Shown piece by piece: positions 1-14,655 of a DNA stretch of 64,000 bases (position 1 is the stretch's first letter; each line of letters opens with the position of its first letter). A model generated the notes under the pieces. That model was not told the DNA's origin. It did not search any database and saw only the letters and a program-made list of their open reading frames with translations. The stretch spans positions 4,584,642-4,648,641 of the forward strand of contig CM033116.1 of NCBI GenBank assembly GCA_019321725.1. Reading direction: 5' to 3'. Source of the stretch: Paulownia fortunei (taxonomy: Eukaryota; Streptophyta; Magnoliopsida; Lamiales; Paulowniaceae). A program made the translations under genes and the position numbers.

Positions 1-1644
1 ATTACGTGGTGTAATTATTGTGTCCTAGACCATATAAAATCCTGAAAAATACAAGAAATTTGAGTCAGAAATTATGTTAGTTTGACAGATTTTATCGAGA
101 AATTGAGCGACAATGAGTTTGTCATGGATTTTAACGAGAATTTGAAAACAAAAAGGAAGTAGTATTTTAATTATAAATATAGTAGTTAAGAATTCATAAT
201 GGAAAATCTATTTGAAAAGAATCCATTTTGGAAATAATCCATTATTTTCGGGAGGTGTTAAAAAGTAGGACAATTTTCCAAGGTATTTTTTGAAGAAAAA
301 AAAGGTATCATTTGAAAAAATATTTCTCCATTCTTATATTAAAACTTATATTGTAGCTCATTTTGTTATCCTATAATTTATTATTGTACTTACAAAAAGA
401 AAATCAAATTAACTAATTGACGGCACCAATAATTACATAATTTTTTAGACGAAAGAAGTACAATAGTTGCGGACAAGGAGTGCATTTTTCGCGGACGTCG
501 TTTGATTCTGTACAGATCATGCATGAGTTAATATCACAGAACCTGTAAGATTCGCCGAATCCCCAGCCCATGGGTACGGATAATTTGGAATCGACTTCAA
601 ATTATCATAAGACAAATTTCAATCAAATACTTGAAGCTTGATTCCATCAAGGAGACCACTGAAAGGTATTCCATCCCTTGGATCCATCAAACTGCAGCCA
701 CAGAATTGTTTCAACAACCTTTATGCAAAAGGTACCAGACACAACTACATTTCTAGTAAACATACACTATTGTTCTAGTGAAGGAGCTTCATGATTCATA
801 AACCAGTTTGACATACAAACCAGATAGATCAAATCGTTGCAGGCTTACATTGATGATCTGCTTTATTTTCACGAAACTGAAAGATTCATTCATAATTTCC
901 TAATGCCCGGTATCCTTCATTGCCAGAAATATTGTTAACATGAAGGCCAGGTGGCTGAGGAAGTCTCGGAGCGGCATGTGACAGCATGGTGCTGAACCAG
1001 CAGCCTCATGATGCACAATTTACCCACAAGAAACAGAAAGGCGTCTTTCAAAGCAAATATCCTCTTGCATCGATTAAACTATGACTCCGTTAACTAATAT
1101 GCAGTTACATAAAGTCATGAAATTGAAAGAACATGTTTCAATTTCGAGGCCTAAATGCATAAAAAAGATGGATAACTTTGGAGGCCAAAGACTACATTAG
1201 CACACATTATCAATTCTAGGCTCCTGCACATGGCTAATCCTACGCTGTATATCCAGTCAGTCCTCGAACAGTCTCTTTTTTAGACCGACACGTTGTGCTC
1301 CCTTCTGCTTTTGCTCTGATCCAAGCATAACCAATGACAAACTTCAAAAATAACTGAATTTCTCTAATTGCATTGTGCGTAAGAATGATAACTTTCTACT
1401 CTGTAACTGATAACAACAAAATTCATCTTACCACTTGTTCTTATAGTTTCTTATCAACCAAAACTAATGCAAATGAAAGAGGACAGTGGATTTGATAAAC
1501 TTAAGAACCCTTAGTTTGTAATGAAAGGGCCTTTGCGTCTCTAGCATACCATGGATTTGATAAACTGGATAACTGGACAACAATTTGATACAGATCACTG
1601 AATAATGGCTCCAAGGATGTATCAATTCAAGGGAAACTTATTTA
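1..1644. other. 3' flank of CYP71, no other gene seen
   Basis: No coding segment beyond the last CYP71 exon is recognisable here. The part next to 1645 should hold the 3' untranslated region of the minus-strand cyclophilin gene. The open frame at 1605-1823 on the plus strand is antisense to the terminal CYP71 exon and is not a gene. I see no RNA gene or clear mobile element in the rest. Confidence 0.5.
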
Positions 1645-4600
1645 TCACTTTGGGATGGTCACATTCAGGATTTTCACATCTTGGTATGGCTTGTCTGCCT
1701 TGTCTGTCTTCACTTTCTCTATACCCTGTTAAGTTGAAGATTAGTGAGCTTCCACGAGAAAACAAATTTATAGAAAGATGGATTACTGGACATGAACATC
1801 AGTTGCACGTCATATCACGTTGAAAATTAATGCTCCATAAAATTGCTAATTGTTGCATCAGTACAACGGTAACTAATACAAGATCAACAATTCAAACTCT
1901 ATAAAAGACAACATGAGGGTACTTCAGCTTAAAACAGTAGATGAAGAAAGCACCATAGCACATGTTTCATACCATGTGTGCCTAAGTCATTGGGTGAGGA
2001 TTGAAAAGATCCATGCCTCCTCATTGGGTGGGAGAGGTTGTATAACCTAATTATATACCGTTATGACTTTTAATTGTTTTTCAAAATATTAATGTGTGTT
2101 GCTACTTTAGCATATTTTTGATAGTCATGGATGATTCGATAAGGCGGGACAAGTATAAGAAAATAGTTATTTTGAAGTTGAGAGATCCTAGTGGGGGAAG
2201 AGAGACTATCTGTGGCTAACACCTATTATGTATTTAATAGCCAGATAATTATGTCAAACTTTGATGTTTGGAACATAATTGTAAATACATGATATATATT
2301 AAGATCAAGTATGCTCTTATATTGTATGAGAGATCAGAAATATATTGATTGTGTTGTTGTATATTCTTAATCTATGTATGATAGGAATACATGATAATGC
2401 AAAAATGTTTAAAGATGAAAATATGGAAAGTTGGTAGTAAGTGCACTGGTACCTGTACAACATCCATTCCTTTTACAACTCTGCCAAAAACAGTGTGCTT
2501 GTTGTCCAACCATGGAGTGGCAACAGTTGTAATGAAGAATTGAGAGCCATTGGTGTTTGGCCCAGCATTAGCCATTGAAACTGTGAAGGGCCTGTCATGC
2601 CGCAAACTGCAGGAAGAGCAGAATCATTATGAACACATTGGGCCTTGCACAGTCAACGCGAAGAGCCAACACAGTAATGTATACAAAGAACAAATGTCTT
2701 CTAATCAGTAATAGCTCTTTAATCCAAAACGCAAAATTGGATTTTAATAAACATTTAGCCACTGTTCCAATTCTACAACCTAGAAAAAACTGCTAATCTT
2801 ACTATATATGCACAATAACCATTCTCAGGCTTTTACAGATTAATAAAACCTCATTGAAGTCATAATGCACTAGAATGCATGGAAAAACATTACAAAAAGA
2901 AGAGCTAGTTGGTCACACAGCACTATGACCATGTGGCAACACTGCTTCGCATCCAAACTTTTAGGCACCTCCCAAGGACTTTAGGCAACAAGTTATGGTT
3001 GAAGATAAAATAATATCTATTCATTTCATGCCCTACCGTGTGTATCCATCAGCATGTGAGATCCAATACCACCAAAGCAGAAGTACATAAGCCATGTCAC
3101 AAAATACATCTGCCAGTTCCAGCAACTTTAAGGAGTTCAAAGCCTCAGAGACACAGATATAACAGAGTCTTTTATCCCAGGTGGAAAGGAATAGTATAAA
3201 TACTACAACCTCAGCATACTAACGGTCGAAGCAGAAACCAAACTTACCTCTTATGGAACTCATCTTCAAATTCCCTTCCCCAAATAGATTGTCCGCCAGT
3301 GCCATCTCCCAGAGGGTCTCCTGTCTGAATCATAAAACCTTTGATGACCCGGTGAAAGATCAGATTGTCATAATAGCCATTCTTGCAGTGTGTTGTGAAG
3401 TTTTCCACTGTTCTTGGACATTCTTCAGGATACAGCCGCATGTGAATATCACCCATGGTAGTGTGCAAGATCTGAAAAAAGAGAAATAGCTGCGTCGCTG
3501 CTTGTGTATACATATTTTAGAAAAAAGCATAAAGAACTAGCATCCCAGTCAGTGAGCAACGGCCTTTAGTCAGTAGCTATAAAGCTTTATTGGTTAATTT
3601 GCATTTGGAGAGACTAAGCCACGATTAAGGGGATTAAAAAGGAATATCACTCACCACATTATCTGGGAGAGAGGTCGTTACAGCTTTTCCAATATCTGAT
3701 ACAGCCAAGAGTTCATCAGCAGGAGGTTTTTCATTAAACACATCTCTGCCCTTAGTTGCATCTTCAGGTTCCTCAGGTTCTCTTCGACTAAGAAACAGCA
3801 GTAATCATTTGCTCCAGGTTTGTGAAACCAAAAATATTGCATCTTATTTAAAACAACTAAAATCAATACAAGTTTAATATCATAAACTCAGGTTTTCTTT
3901 AGCAAGTTATTTGATTTTGTAGTCTTCTTACCAAGGATACCTTATTTGTTAACCATTTACAACTTTTCTTGGATAAAGAAGTATGTTTTCGTACGAATGT
4001 CTATGCAAAACCATCAATGCAACATGAGAGATGGGTAGTTGTCACACCAAGACTGTTTTATGAATTCCAGAATGCAAAAAAAGTGAGCATGATGAAAAAT
4101 ACCAAAATTCAATTGCTAAAATAGGTGTAGATGCATTCCAACAATTAATACCTGAATAAGTAAATTCTATGCTTTTTGAAAGCACAACACAAGAGAGTAG
4201 GATCTATCAGAGGCTCTTTGCTTTCATTGACATTTGCAGCAGCAGCAGGAATTTTTCGTACTTTTTTACTGCTTCGATCACCTTGGTACAAGGCAATTCT
4301 TAAGAATCTATCATTGTTCTCCACCTTTCCTAGGATCCGGGCAACTTTGTTGGTATGTAGATTTACAACCTAAAAATACAACAGCAGAGAGACATATCAT
4401 ATATGAAACTGAAGACGTTATATTGTAGATTGTTGATGAAGAAAATACAAAATGATACAATCTCATCATACTATAATCCAAAAAAAAGCAGAGAACACTT
4501 TCACACTAAGAAGACATTTTGTATCTTACTTTTATTCCAAGAAGGGTGGCATATATAAGGAAGTTGGAGCTTTCATCAAACACAGCATTAGGTTGGGGTG

Positions 4601-7600
4601 CATTTTCTGTTTTCTCATATTCTTTTTCTACAGCCATTCGTCGTCCAAAATCAATAGCTTCAAGCCTGTATAGAGGAACATCACTCCTCTGAAGATCTTG
4701 GGCAACCTAAAGTAGGAAGATGGAAAATTATCATTACAATACTTCAAAGAAGACTATATTTAAACAAAGCGGGTTAAGGGTATAACTAGTACCTCAAGCG
4801 ATTCATCATACACACGCCTCAATTTGCCGGTTCTGAACCAAAACACACGTATTCTACGATCAGGTGACGTGATTGAAAATTGCTTCCCATCTGGACTGAC
4901 CTAAAAAGTAGTTACAACAGAGAGTGGCACTTGTAAGTCAAAGTACCATGACATAACTGAGCTATTCCGATGACAGAATACAACAGCAAAACAAAAGATA
5001 GCTACCAAAGAATATTGAATATATCACCTCAATGGCAGAAACAGTAGTCTTGCATTTTACGATTGCAAAAAGGTCCGTATCACTTTTAAGTCTAAAATTC
5101 ACCCTGCATGCGCAAAATATGAAGAAAACCTCATTACATACAGAGATAAAAACCAAAAAGAAAAGCCAAAATGATATGACTACTTAATAGTAAGCAATCT
5201 AGAAATTTCCATATCTTCCACAGTAGTCCAAACATCTATCGGATAAAATAAAACTTACAAAAGATAACTAAGAAACAAAGGACTGGTTCTCCATCCCTTA
5301 ACTTTTTCAGTAGTTTAAATATATGACATCAACAGGAGATATCAGCTCAAGACCTAACAGACTGTGGTAAGCTATATAAACATCAAGTGAGTCCAAAAGA
5401 TAAAATACAAAAATTGACTATGATAAGACCATCAAGACATGCATCTTCATATGCTTGATCTCATCCAAGTGAATCTAGCCACTAGTAGAGAACTAACACA
5501 TGTTTCAACAAAAAAACTTACCCAGTTTCTGGGAACTGAAGTGAAGCAGGATTCCAGTACTCAATGATTCCTTTGTCATCTGCAGAAATCACAGTATCGT
5601 GTTCGTGGTTGTACTTCATACATTTTATTGGGCCAAGGTGTATCTGCTCAAAAATATAGGAAATGATAATTTATTTAAAAGCAATCTAGGAAAGCAACTG
5701 CAGAGTTCAGCTTTACAATATTATTGAAATAGGAAGATACCTCTCTAGATACTATGGATTCATTTGAACCAGATCGAGCATCATATATGTAGACAAAGGA
5801 AGAGTTACGATCACTAATAGCTAGTTTCGCCTTCACATCCCCTTGTTTGTAAACCCATTCAACACAACCAGGCACAAAAGGAAGACGTATCATGGCCATC
5901 ATATCATAGTTAAATACATCATATATTTTTACTGAGCGGTCATTTGAAATCGTACAACAAAGCGTGCCATCTACACTCACCTGCAAGACCAAAACAAAAA
6001 TTGGATTCGAAGTGAATGAGGATATGTATCCAATATGAGATAAATGAAACAAATCATTACAGAAACTGACCATAAATGTAGGTGGTCTAATCCCAGAAAG
6101 GTGAAGGCGTGAAAATTAGAGAGTTATTCAACTATGTCTCGGGGGATGTTTTTAAATGCTACTCATACAGAGAGGAGGTCAGAAAATTTTTAAGATGCAT
6201 AACAAGAATACCAGAATTAAAAAGCTTGAAAAACATGGATCATCTAACAGTAATATTCTTAACAAAGCAAGCAAAAAGAGGAACTGACCGCTAGGCCTTC
6301 AATTGGACCAAGATGGGACCTAAAATGTTTCGCAAACTCTATTCCGATGGCCTTTTTCTTCCAAAACTTTAAATGACCTGTAAAAAAAACAATAAACGAC
6401 AGCTTCATAGAGTAGTGGAGACCAACAACATCACCAACTACTTAGTCACTGTAAAAAAATCACCAAAAGGGGTAAACCAATTGACAACATAACCTATAAA
6501 ATGAACCAAATTCCAATAACAGACGATCGTAGCAGTATCACGTCTACATGAATATCAACAAAATACAATAAATATGCAAATGATTGAGGAAAACAAGTTG
6601 TTTGTATTTAACTTGGAGGCAATGGCAGCAACCAAGTAGCTGCTAATGAAAACTATTCATCTTTATTTACCTTGGGGGTCACACCAGGTGGCATAGCAAA
6701 CAACAAGCTTTCAGACCTAAGAAATATACTGGACGAAGTTAAGATCTCTAGATTTATTGATAGTATAGTATTTGGCAAGGCATTTGAAAGCCCCAATGTG
6801 TTTGGCTGAAACACAACTCTATTTAGTGAATGGCAGCAGGAACAATGTTAGCATTTATGCTATCTAAATGCAAATTATCAGATGGTCATAGAAATGACCA
6901 AGGAGTATTATTAAATAAAAAACAGTCAATTTTTCTTTTTGATGCTTATTCTACCAAACGTCAGCTTCCCCAAACTCTATTAAAGGATCTGTCTCTTTAA
7001 TTTTTTGGATCTCCCATGGCATGTATTGCTTTTCTCAACTTTTCGTTAGAACCAATCACTACTAAAGAATTTATCATCCTTGTAATGAGTCTAATGACAA
7101 TCACAAACTTTAGATGTGCAACTTTGATAGAAGGGTTTTGCTTGCATATGGCTTTTCGAATCTCTACTTCTGACAAGGTCACAAAATAAATAAACTTATT
7201 TAACACAAATTATATATATCACAATCAATTCCTAAAACTCAATTGCACAAAAAAATAATTCCTATATATGTGTTGCCAAACTTGTGCTAAGTAAATTTTA
7301 GATCATTTCTTCAACAAAGAACGAACAAGGTTGAGTGAGCAGGTCAGCTCCTTTCTACTTAAGGGGATGTAAAAATGGTGTCCAGGGTGATGATAACAGT
7401 TACTTAATGTGTTAGAAAAAGTGATTGGCCTGAATTCCTCCCAAAACTTCTGCCAAATTCAAGGTAACAAAGCATTCAAGTTCAGATTTTGCTGCTCCAA
7501 TTTTTGCGAAAAAGTTCTTAAAGCTACTTACAAAACTGTATTTACCAGGATTGATAAGCAATCTCATACTACTTTTGAGAAGTTCTATAATTTTTTATAC

Positions 7601-8444
7601 TAGCTTCAGCATATGAGTGAACTTCATTGGTGCAAAAGCCATTAAGTTTCCTATTTTCATGCTTACCATGGAGAAACACGAGCACCAGGATCAGAAAAAG
7701 AAAAAGAAAAAGAAAAAAAAGAACCAAAATTTTCTTTTAATTGATCTGCCAATCAATTAAGCTTCAATGTTTTGCACTTTCTCTTCTCGCTTTTTCACAA
7801 GTCAACTAGAATCCCGAAATTCTATTGCAACTTACTTCCCGACAGTTTTCAGTTCATTGCCGAGAACTGAAAGACAATTGCAAATCAAGGGGCTTATAGT
7901 GATATGTCCTAATAAGTAGGAGTAAAACTTAAAAGTAAATTTACAAACAGGGGGAAAGTTAAAATTAAATTCACAAACTTAAGATTAGCAACACAGCATT
8001 GACTGCAAATAACTCATCTAAGCAACTTTAATAGAACAAAAATAAGTTTACTCATACCATCCGCACTCCCAGATATGAAAAAATCAGCCGCTGACACGGC
8101 TACATGCGTAACCACATCGCGATGCATGTAGCTCTTCTCATACCTGCGTTGAATTCAAATAGCAGAATCAAATTTATTACAGAACAATTATTTGTTGAAT
8201 AATTACTATTTCCTTCAAACTGTAAAGAACTCCATTTTTCCAGCTAAAACCCTAAAAGCGCGCGCACACAGAAACTGTGCAAAAATAACACATACATGTT
8301 GGCGGATGGGATGGAATCGAGATAGGCCTGTTCAAACTGCAGAGGACGTTTCGGCCGAGCGCGAGGTGCCGGGCCGGGCCCAACCATCGGCTCTTCCTCC
8401 TCGCCGGCGGCGGGGTTTCCATTGTCCTCCTGAGCTGCATCCAT
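1645..8444 (-). CDS. CYP71: CYP71-type WD40-repeat cyclophilin (peptidyl-prolyl isomerase), 13 exons
   Basis: Exons in gene order: 8296-8444, 8058-8143, 6289-6377, 5741-5980, 5522-5643, 5028-5103, 4793-4900, 4530-4706, 4152-4369, 3655-3787, 3248-3471, 2453-2606, 1645-1725. Splice phases all agree and give 618 aa. An acidic and proline-rich N-terminus ([19 protein letters not shown]) leads into WD40 repeats (residues about 60-330), then a linker and a cyclophilin domain (about 465-615). The domain carries [14 protein letters not shown] and [11 protein letters not shown], which include the conserved active-site R, F and Q residues. Arabidopsis CYP71 is a nuclear protein of about 630 aa that binds histone H3 and supports repressive chromatin at homeotic genes. 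Length, domain order and sequence fit a one-to-one orthologue. The gene looks intact. The start is the first ATG of the family-specific acidic leader. Intron 2 (6378-8057) is the longest and holds no gene. Confidence 0.95.
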
Positions 8445-9159
8445 TCTCTTCTTTTCCGGCGTTACTGTCGGTTTTCCTTTTCTTTTTGATAAGTCACTGG
8501 GTTTGATTTAGGAGCTAGCAATTTTTTTTTGCTACAAATTCCACCTTTTAGCCAAAGGAAAAAGCTTATTGAAGAATTAATTGAATGGTTTACTCTGTTA
8601 ATTTATTTATCTAGTTAAAAACTAAAGGCAAAAGCCACTCAACTCATATATTTATACATTTATAAATATATTCTTGATAAATAAATTATGTTTCTATGGA
8701 TAAACTTTTGTTCTGGTTCTACCAATTAGGGGGTGTAAACGAAATTCAAGTCGGATACACTCTTATTTAATTTATTTAATTTTTTATTAAATTTTAAAAA
8801 AAAAAATTGAATTGAATTTGATTGTTACTTAAATTGAGATTATGTAAATTTTAATTCAATTGAATAGAATTATATTATTTTTTTTACTATTTTAATCAAA
8901 TTTTAAATTTTATTAAATAAAAAATATATTATTGCTTGATTTTTTATATTAAATTAGTCAAAATCAAATGAATTTTTAGTAATTATTTTAATATAATATC
9001 AAATAATTTAATTTTTTGTGCAGCTTTACTAGCATCCAAAACTAATATCTTAAATATTTTATTCAAATTCAACTAAAATATACTACTTATCTTATTATTT
9101 ATTAAAATCATGAGACAATTGACAGTCAGTACAAGAAGAAATAGACTTAAGGAGAAAAA

Positions 9160-10330
9160 AAATTAAATCATTCGATCACAATTTTCACACTTCACTTTCT
9201 AAACTATTTTTTTTTTAAGTTTTTCCATCCAAAGTATATAGGTTTTACATTTTCCCATTCAAAATCTTCCATCAACAGAATATTTCATCGAGATTCCGTC
9301 ACATGCGCAGCACATTATATTTTGTCATCCAAACTTTACAAGATTTTTTACTTTGTTATTTTATTTTTTTAAAAAAAATTAAAAATTATACATATGCATG
9401 TACTTTATCTATTTTTTTATTTATTTTTAATTTTCTAGTTGAATTATAAATTCTATTCTTTAATTCACTTTACTAAAAATCAAATTAAATTAAAATAAAT
9501 TGAAAGAAAAAAAAAACATAAACAGTTATTTATCATTTTTTAGATGAGTAAAAGGACAAATATATACCAATGCAAAATTTAACATATTATAATGCATTTT
9601 GAAAAAAAAAAAGTCTAAACTCAAGCAAAATTAAAAAAAAAATAATTGTAAATTATAATTATACATTAGCAAATTCTATACAAATATGGAGCAATAATAA
9701 AAATTTAAATAATCAATTGTATTAAAACAATAATACTATTATCTTTTTTAATTTTACTTGAGTTTATATTAATTATATTTAAAAAAATAATCCAATATGT
9801 TCAAATTTATATTTGTGTATATTTATAATTTTATTCACCTCAAAATTGACAAAATAACTATTTATGTTTTTTTGGATACTTTTCAATTTATAATTATAAT
9901 TTATTTTAATTTAAAATTTAGTAAAAATAGAGAATATAATTTATAATACAACAAGCAATTAAAAAATAATAAATAAAAATTTTAATTTTGCTGACAATAT
10001 ATTTTTTATTGTAGTAAATGTTAATTGAATTTATTTTTTTGTGGATAAGTATTAAGAAAAGAGATAAGTACATGTATAAACATATTTTTTTAATTTTTTT
10101 TTAAACTGAGGTAGTAAAGTAAAAAATCGCGTAATTGTTCGATAACAAAGTGCAAAAACTTTAGCACATGTGCTGCACGTGACGGAATTTTGATAAATTA
10201 TTTTGCCGGTGGGAGGTCGGAGATAGTAAAGTGTAAAATTCATTTACTATGAATGACAAATGGTTAAAAAATAATAAATTAGAGGGTGAAGTGTAAAAAA
10301 CTCGATAGTTTGAATGGTTTAATATTTTTT
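9160..10330. mobile_element. Long inverted-repeat (foldback) DNA element, about 1.15 kb
   Basis: The left arm, starting near 9160, reads attaaatcattcgatcac, then cacttcac, and further in attccgtcacatgcgcagcac followed by gattttttactttgttatttt. The reverse complement of the right arm, ending near 10330, gives attaaaccattcaaacta, cacttcaccctct, attccgtcacgtgcagcac and gattttttactttactacc in the same order. The arms pair with mismatches over several hundred bases. There is no coding capacity. The architecture is that of a non-autonomous DNA transposon with long terminal inverted repeats, perhaps Mutator-like. The ends are approximate and I could not fix a target-site duplication. Confidence 0.6.
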
Positions 10331-11185
10331 TTCTTCTGAATATAAATAGATCTTTGTGCATGAATATTAAACCTAAATTTCAAAATAAAATTTTATGATC
10401 TAACAAAAAACTCCAATTCGAATACTTTATAAAATAATTCAAATTGAATATGAAAAAGAAAAAACATAAGTTTTAAATAAATATTATAGTCCAAATAGCT
10501 AATCTATGTGAGTTATAATTAAAATTTGTCACACTTATAGCCTAAAATACGTATATATGATAATTCAGATATTAAATGGATAGAATTATTCAACCATATA
10601 TTTTATATTAATTGATAAACAATCCAGTCTGACAGTTGGGCACTATCTTCATGGGCTGAACCCAAAAGACGATAGGACAACAAATTGAGCTTCAACTTCG
10701 GCCGCCCGAATTCACACCCCACTATATAAGTTCTATTTTATCACAATGTTAACAAACAAAGAACATTGAATAATGGGAGTATTTGTTAATATTTCTTTAA
10801 AATCTGAATAGTCAAAACATTTTTTGTGCTTAATTTTGATTTAACCAATTTTAATAATATTTATTGATAAATTCAATAAACTTTGTTATAAAAAATAGGC
10901 TAAATATCCTTATTTACGCCTTGTGAATCTATAATTAGTTAATAATTGTCGGTAAATATTCAAGAAGTAAAATTTACAAACATTAAGTAATCAATAATTC
11001 AAGAAAATGATTATCAACAACCGTAAATCATTTTAAAGAGTGTATCTATTTTATTTATTGCCAATTTGATGTTAAGGATTTTCGTTGATGACTTCTTCTG
11101 TTATAATGGTACAAAACCCTTCCACGACCTCCATAACTAAGAACAAACAGAGAGATTACGAGCATTGAATTATTGAGAATGATGG

Positions 11186-12722
11186 GCTAATTGCCATGGC
11201 CCCCCCAGGCCCAATACATGTGACATATTTGGTGCCAAAGAGTCCAAGACCAGAATAACATTGCCAATTTGCCATCAATCTCTTTGTTAGTAAAATGAAC
11301 TCACATCTTTCATTTTCTTGATAATAATTTTTATATATATTTATATATTGAAAATTTATAATGTTTCATCCTTTTCTTTATCTACATATCATTCGTCCTA
11401 AATTTATGGACTTATGTGATCTGACGTAAAGTTTTATATGAAAATTGAAAAATGTGTACCTTACATTATTAATTTGAAAAATAATGATTGAAAATTAGTG
11501 ATATTATATCATTATTTTAATTGAAAGGGTAATAATGGAAAGAAAAATCTATTTTGTGACATACCAAAATATAAAATAAAAAATGAGAGCATTAAATTTA
11601 GAATTAAAGAGATAATATGAAGAGTAGCATGTTGGTCGTCTCTTCTCTATCTTTTTATTATACAGTCAAAACAAAAAAATATTGACTTCACACAAAAAAT
11701 AACAATACCCCCAGCTAAGGCAACATGGTAAGTTTGAGACGAACTTGTAAAAAATTTAAAACTCACCTAGATATTTTTAAGGATTCGAACAAAGATTCTT
11801 TTCGGATATGTCATGTACTGATTAAATTCACATTATAATTTTAAATATTTTTAAAAAATATTTTTTAAATTAATACCTAATTTTATTAAACATATATAAT
11901 TTTAAAAATAATAGTAAATAAATATATAATTAAAGTAAAAATAAATTAAAAAAATGAACGGCTAATTGCCATGGGCCCCCAAGGCCCAATAAATGTGACA
12001 TATATGGTGCCAAAGAGTCCAAGACCAGAATAACATTGCCATCAATGTCTTTGTTTTAGTAAAATGCACTCGCATCTTTCATTTTCTTGAAAATAATTTA
12101 TATATATATATATTTATTTATTGAAAATTTATAATGTTTCATCATTTTCTTTATCTGTGCATCATTCGTCCTAAATTTATGGACTTATGTGATCTGACTT
12201 AAAGTTTTATATGAAAATTGAAAAATATGGACCTTCCATTATTGATTTTAAAAATAATGGTTGAAAAATATCACTATTTTAATTGAAAGGGTAATACTCG
12301 AAAGAAAATTCTATTGACATACCAAAAAATAAAATAAAAATAGGTGCATTAAATTTGGAATTGAATAAATATTATGAAGTGTTGTGATGCTAGTTGTCCC
12401 TTCTCCACCTTTTTATTATACAGTCAAAAAAAAAAAAATATTGACTTCACACAAAAAATCACAATACCTAGCTAATGCAGCAGGGTAAGTTTGGGACAGA
12501 CTTGTCAATAATTCGTGACCTGCCCAAATATTTTTAAGGACTCGAACCAAGACTCTTTTCGGACATGTCATATCCAATTAGATCCATTAGATCCATTTTA
12601 TAATTTTAAAATATTAAAAAAATATTTTTTAAAATAACACCTACATTTTTTTTAAAAAATATATATTTTTTAAAATAATAGTACATAAATATATAAATAA
12701 AAATAAATTAAAAAATTGAACG
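11186..12722. repeat. Tandem duplication, unit about 775 bp
   Basis: Unit 1 (about 11186-11960) and unit 2 (about 11961-12722) both begin gctaattgccatgg and continue through the same landmarks: ggtgccaaagagtccaagac, ggacttatgtgatctgac, atattgacttcacacaaaaa, cttttcgga and a final aataaattaaaaaa run. Differences are scattered substitutions and small indels, so the copy is old. No coding frame is preserved. Confidence 0.85.
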
Positions 12723-14531
12723 AGACGGTTCGGAATAAAGTAAATTCAAGACAAATTTAATTTGAACCATCTCATTGCCCTCCTCAAAGCTGCCACAATT
12801 ATTGGTACTAAAGCAAAATAACAGTAGTATAGGTAGATGAAACTAATTGTACGATTGATTAGCTCATTAAAAGAACATCTCAACCCCACATTCTTCCAAG
12901 AAATAAAACAAATCACGTGGTGGGAGCATTTCTTTTCGCTAGAGAACGCACCATTGGCGACAGAATTTATGCACAAAAAGTTAACTCAAATCCTCTTTGT
13001 CCGAATTTTCATCACAAAATCAAGCTAAGTACTCATAAATGTATTTAATTATTAACTCTCACGTAGCTTGTACTTGTGGTGATCGATTTCTCCAACTGTT
13101 ATGGGTCCTAAGTTTCAATAATAGAAAACCACACATTTGCCCAGTTCATATTACACGAAAGGACAATGACAATAGTACCCTTATGTAACAATGAATTACA
13201 TAATTTGGATCGATATTAAATCTACCCGTTTTGTAAGAATCAAACGAGGCTAATAATCTCATCTCAAAAATGGTCGTTCAATTCTTAACTCTTATTTAGT
13301 CAAATGATAATTTTATCTCTCTTTCATATTCTAAATTAATAGAATCGAGTTCAAGATTTTAAATTTTTTATTGAGTTTTAAAAAATTTATTTGATTGTTA
13401 ATTGAATCGAGTCTGAATGAATTTTAATCGAACTTGAATATTTTTATATTTATATACTTATTTTATTATCTTTTTACTAATCGAGCCAAGTTCAAACTGA
13501 CTTTTAGATTTTCTCAAATGAAAAAAAGGATTCAAATTTAGTTTGTTCACGATCGATTTCGAATCGAGTAGTTTGATTTATTTTTTGAACCATAAAAATG
13601 CATAAAGTGTATTTTATAATTAATTCTTATTTCAACCTTTAAAAAAATAAATAAATAAAAAACAACAACCACAATGAGCTAGTGGGTTTCTCATGCAATG
13701 CTTGTCGGCATCATTGTTTACATGCAAATTGTCGACATCTGATGACATAAATAGAGGCATTGACTTAGAGCTAATAAACTTGGTTATCACCTTAAATAAA
13801 TTGAAAACGAAGTTTCCTCTGTCCCCCCTATTATTGCAAGAAAGCATGGGGTAGCAAACAATATTGCAACCCTGAGTTTTGTTAGCAGTTTCTTGGGAGG
13901 AAGTTTTGGGTTCATTTTCAAAGTTGGCGTGACATATATGTCAAACAAATATTCGTGAAAGCAACCATGTGATATCCATTTTGCAGGCCAATTATCTACA
14001 ACCAACTAGTGGAGCCACTACTTTTCTTCATGATTTTTTGGTGGATTTATATATTTATGTGAATACACAATTAAATTTAGGGGAAGGGAAGTTTGGTTAG
14101 AATGTTTTACAAATTAAAAAATCATGTTCGGACATCGATTGATATTATTGGAAGCTAAATCGTTGCGAATGACTTAAAATATACTATTTTTAAAAAATAT
14201 TATAGGTTCATTGACCAATCAATTATTTGACAGCTTTTTAAGTGTAATAACAAATAATTTGATTTAAATTATTTTAAATTTAATTGAGTAATGTTAGATA
14301 ATATAACTGATGTGGTATCGTTCGTCTTATCAAAACTTTTAACTGAAAGTAAATTATCATAAAGGGTGTTGGGGGTTAACCCAACAAAACCCCTATGATG
14401 CTCAAATTAATTTCAAATCAAGTTAATGAAAATTAGATAATTTAAAAATAATTAAATACGTAATTAATTTATTACATTTTAATAATGAAAGTTGGGGCAT
14501 ATATTATGAAGGTTTTCGTAGTTTGGTCCTC

Positions 14532-14655
14532 GATGGGTTTAGTTTAAACATTATAATCTAATTTATTTATTATCTTATGAATTTTATGAATTTGATGGGT
14601 TTAGTTTCAACATTATAATCTAATTTATTTATTATCTTATGAATTTTATGAATTT
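14532..14655. repeat. 62-bp direct tandem repeat, two copies
   Basis: Copies at 14532-14593 and 14594-14655 begin gatgggtttagttt and end tatgaattttatgaattt. I see one mismatch between them, so the duplication is recent. It lies about 300 bp beyond the stop codon of the minus-strand kinase gene, possibly in or near its 3' untranslated region. Confidence 0.9.

Noticed and set aside
1605..1823. 72-codon plus-strand open frame
   Set aside because: It is antisense to the last CYP71 exon, which encodes the conserved [10 protein letters not shown]-terminus on the minus strand.
8192..8506. 104-codon plus-strand open frame
   Set aside because: It lies opposite the GC-rich first exon of CYP71 and is its shadow.
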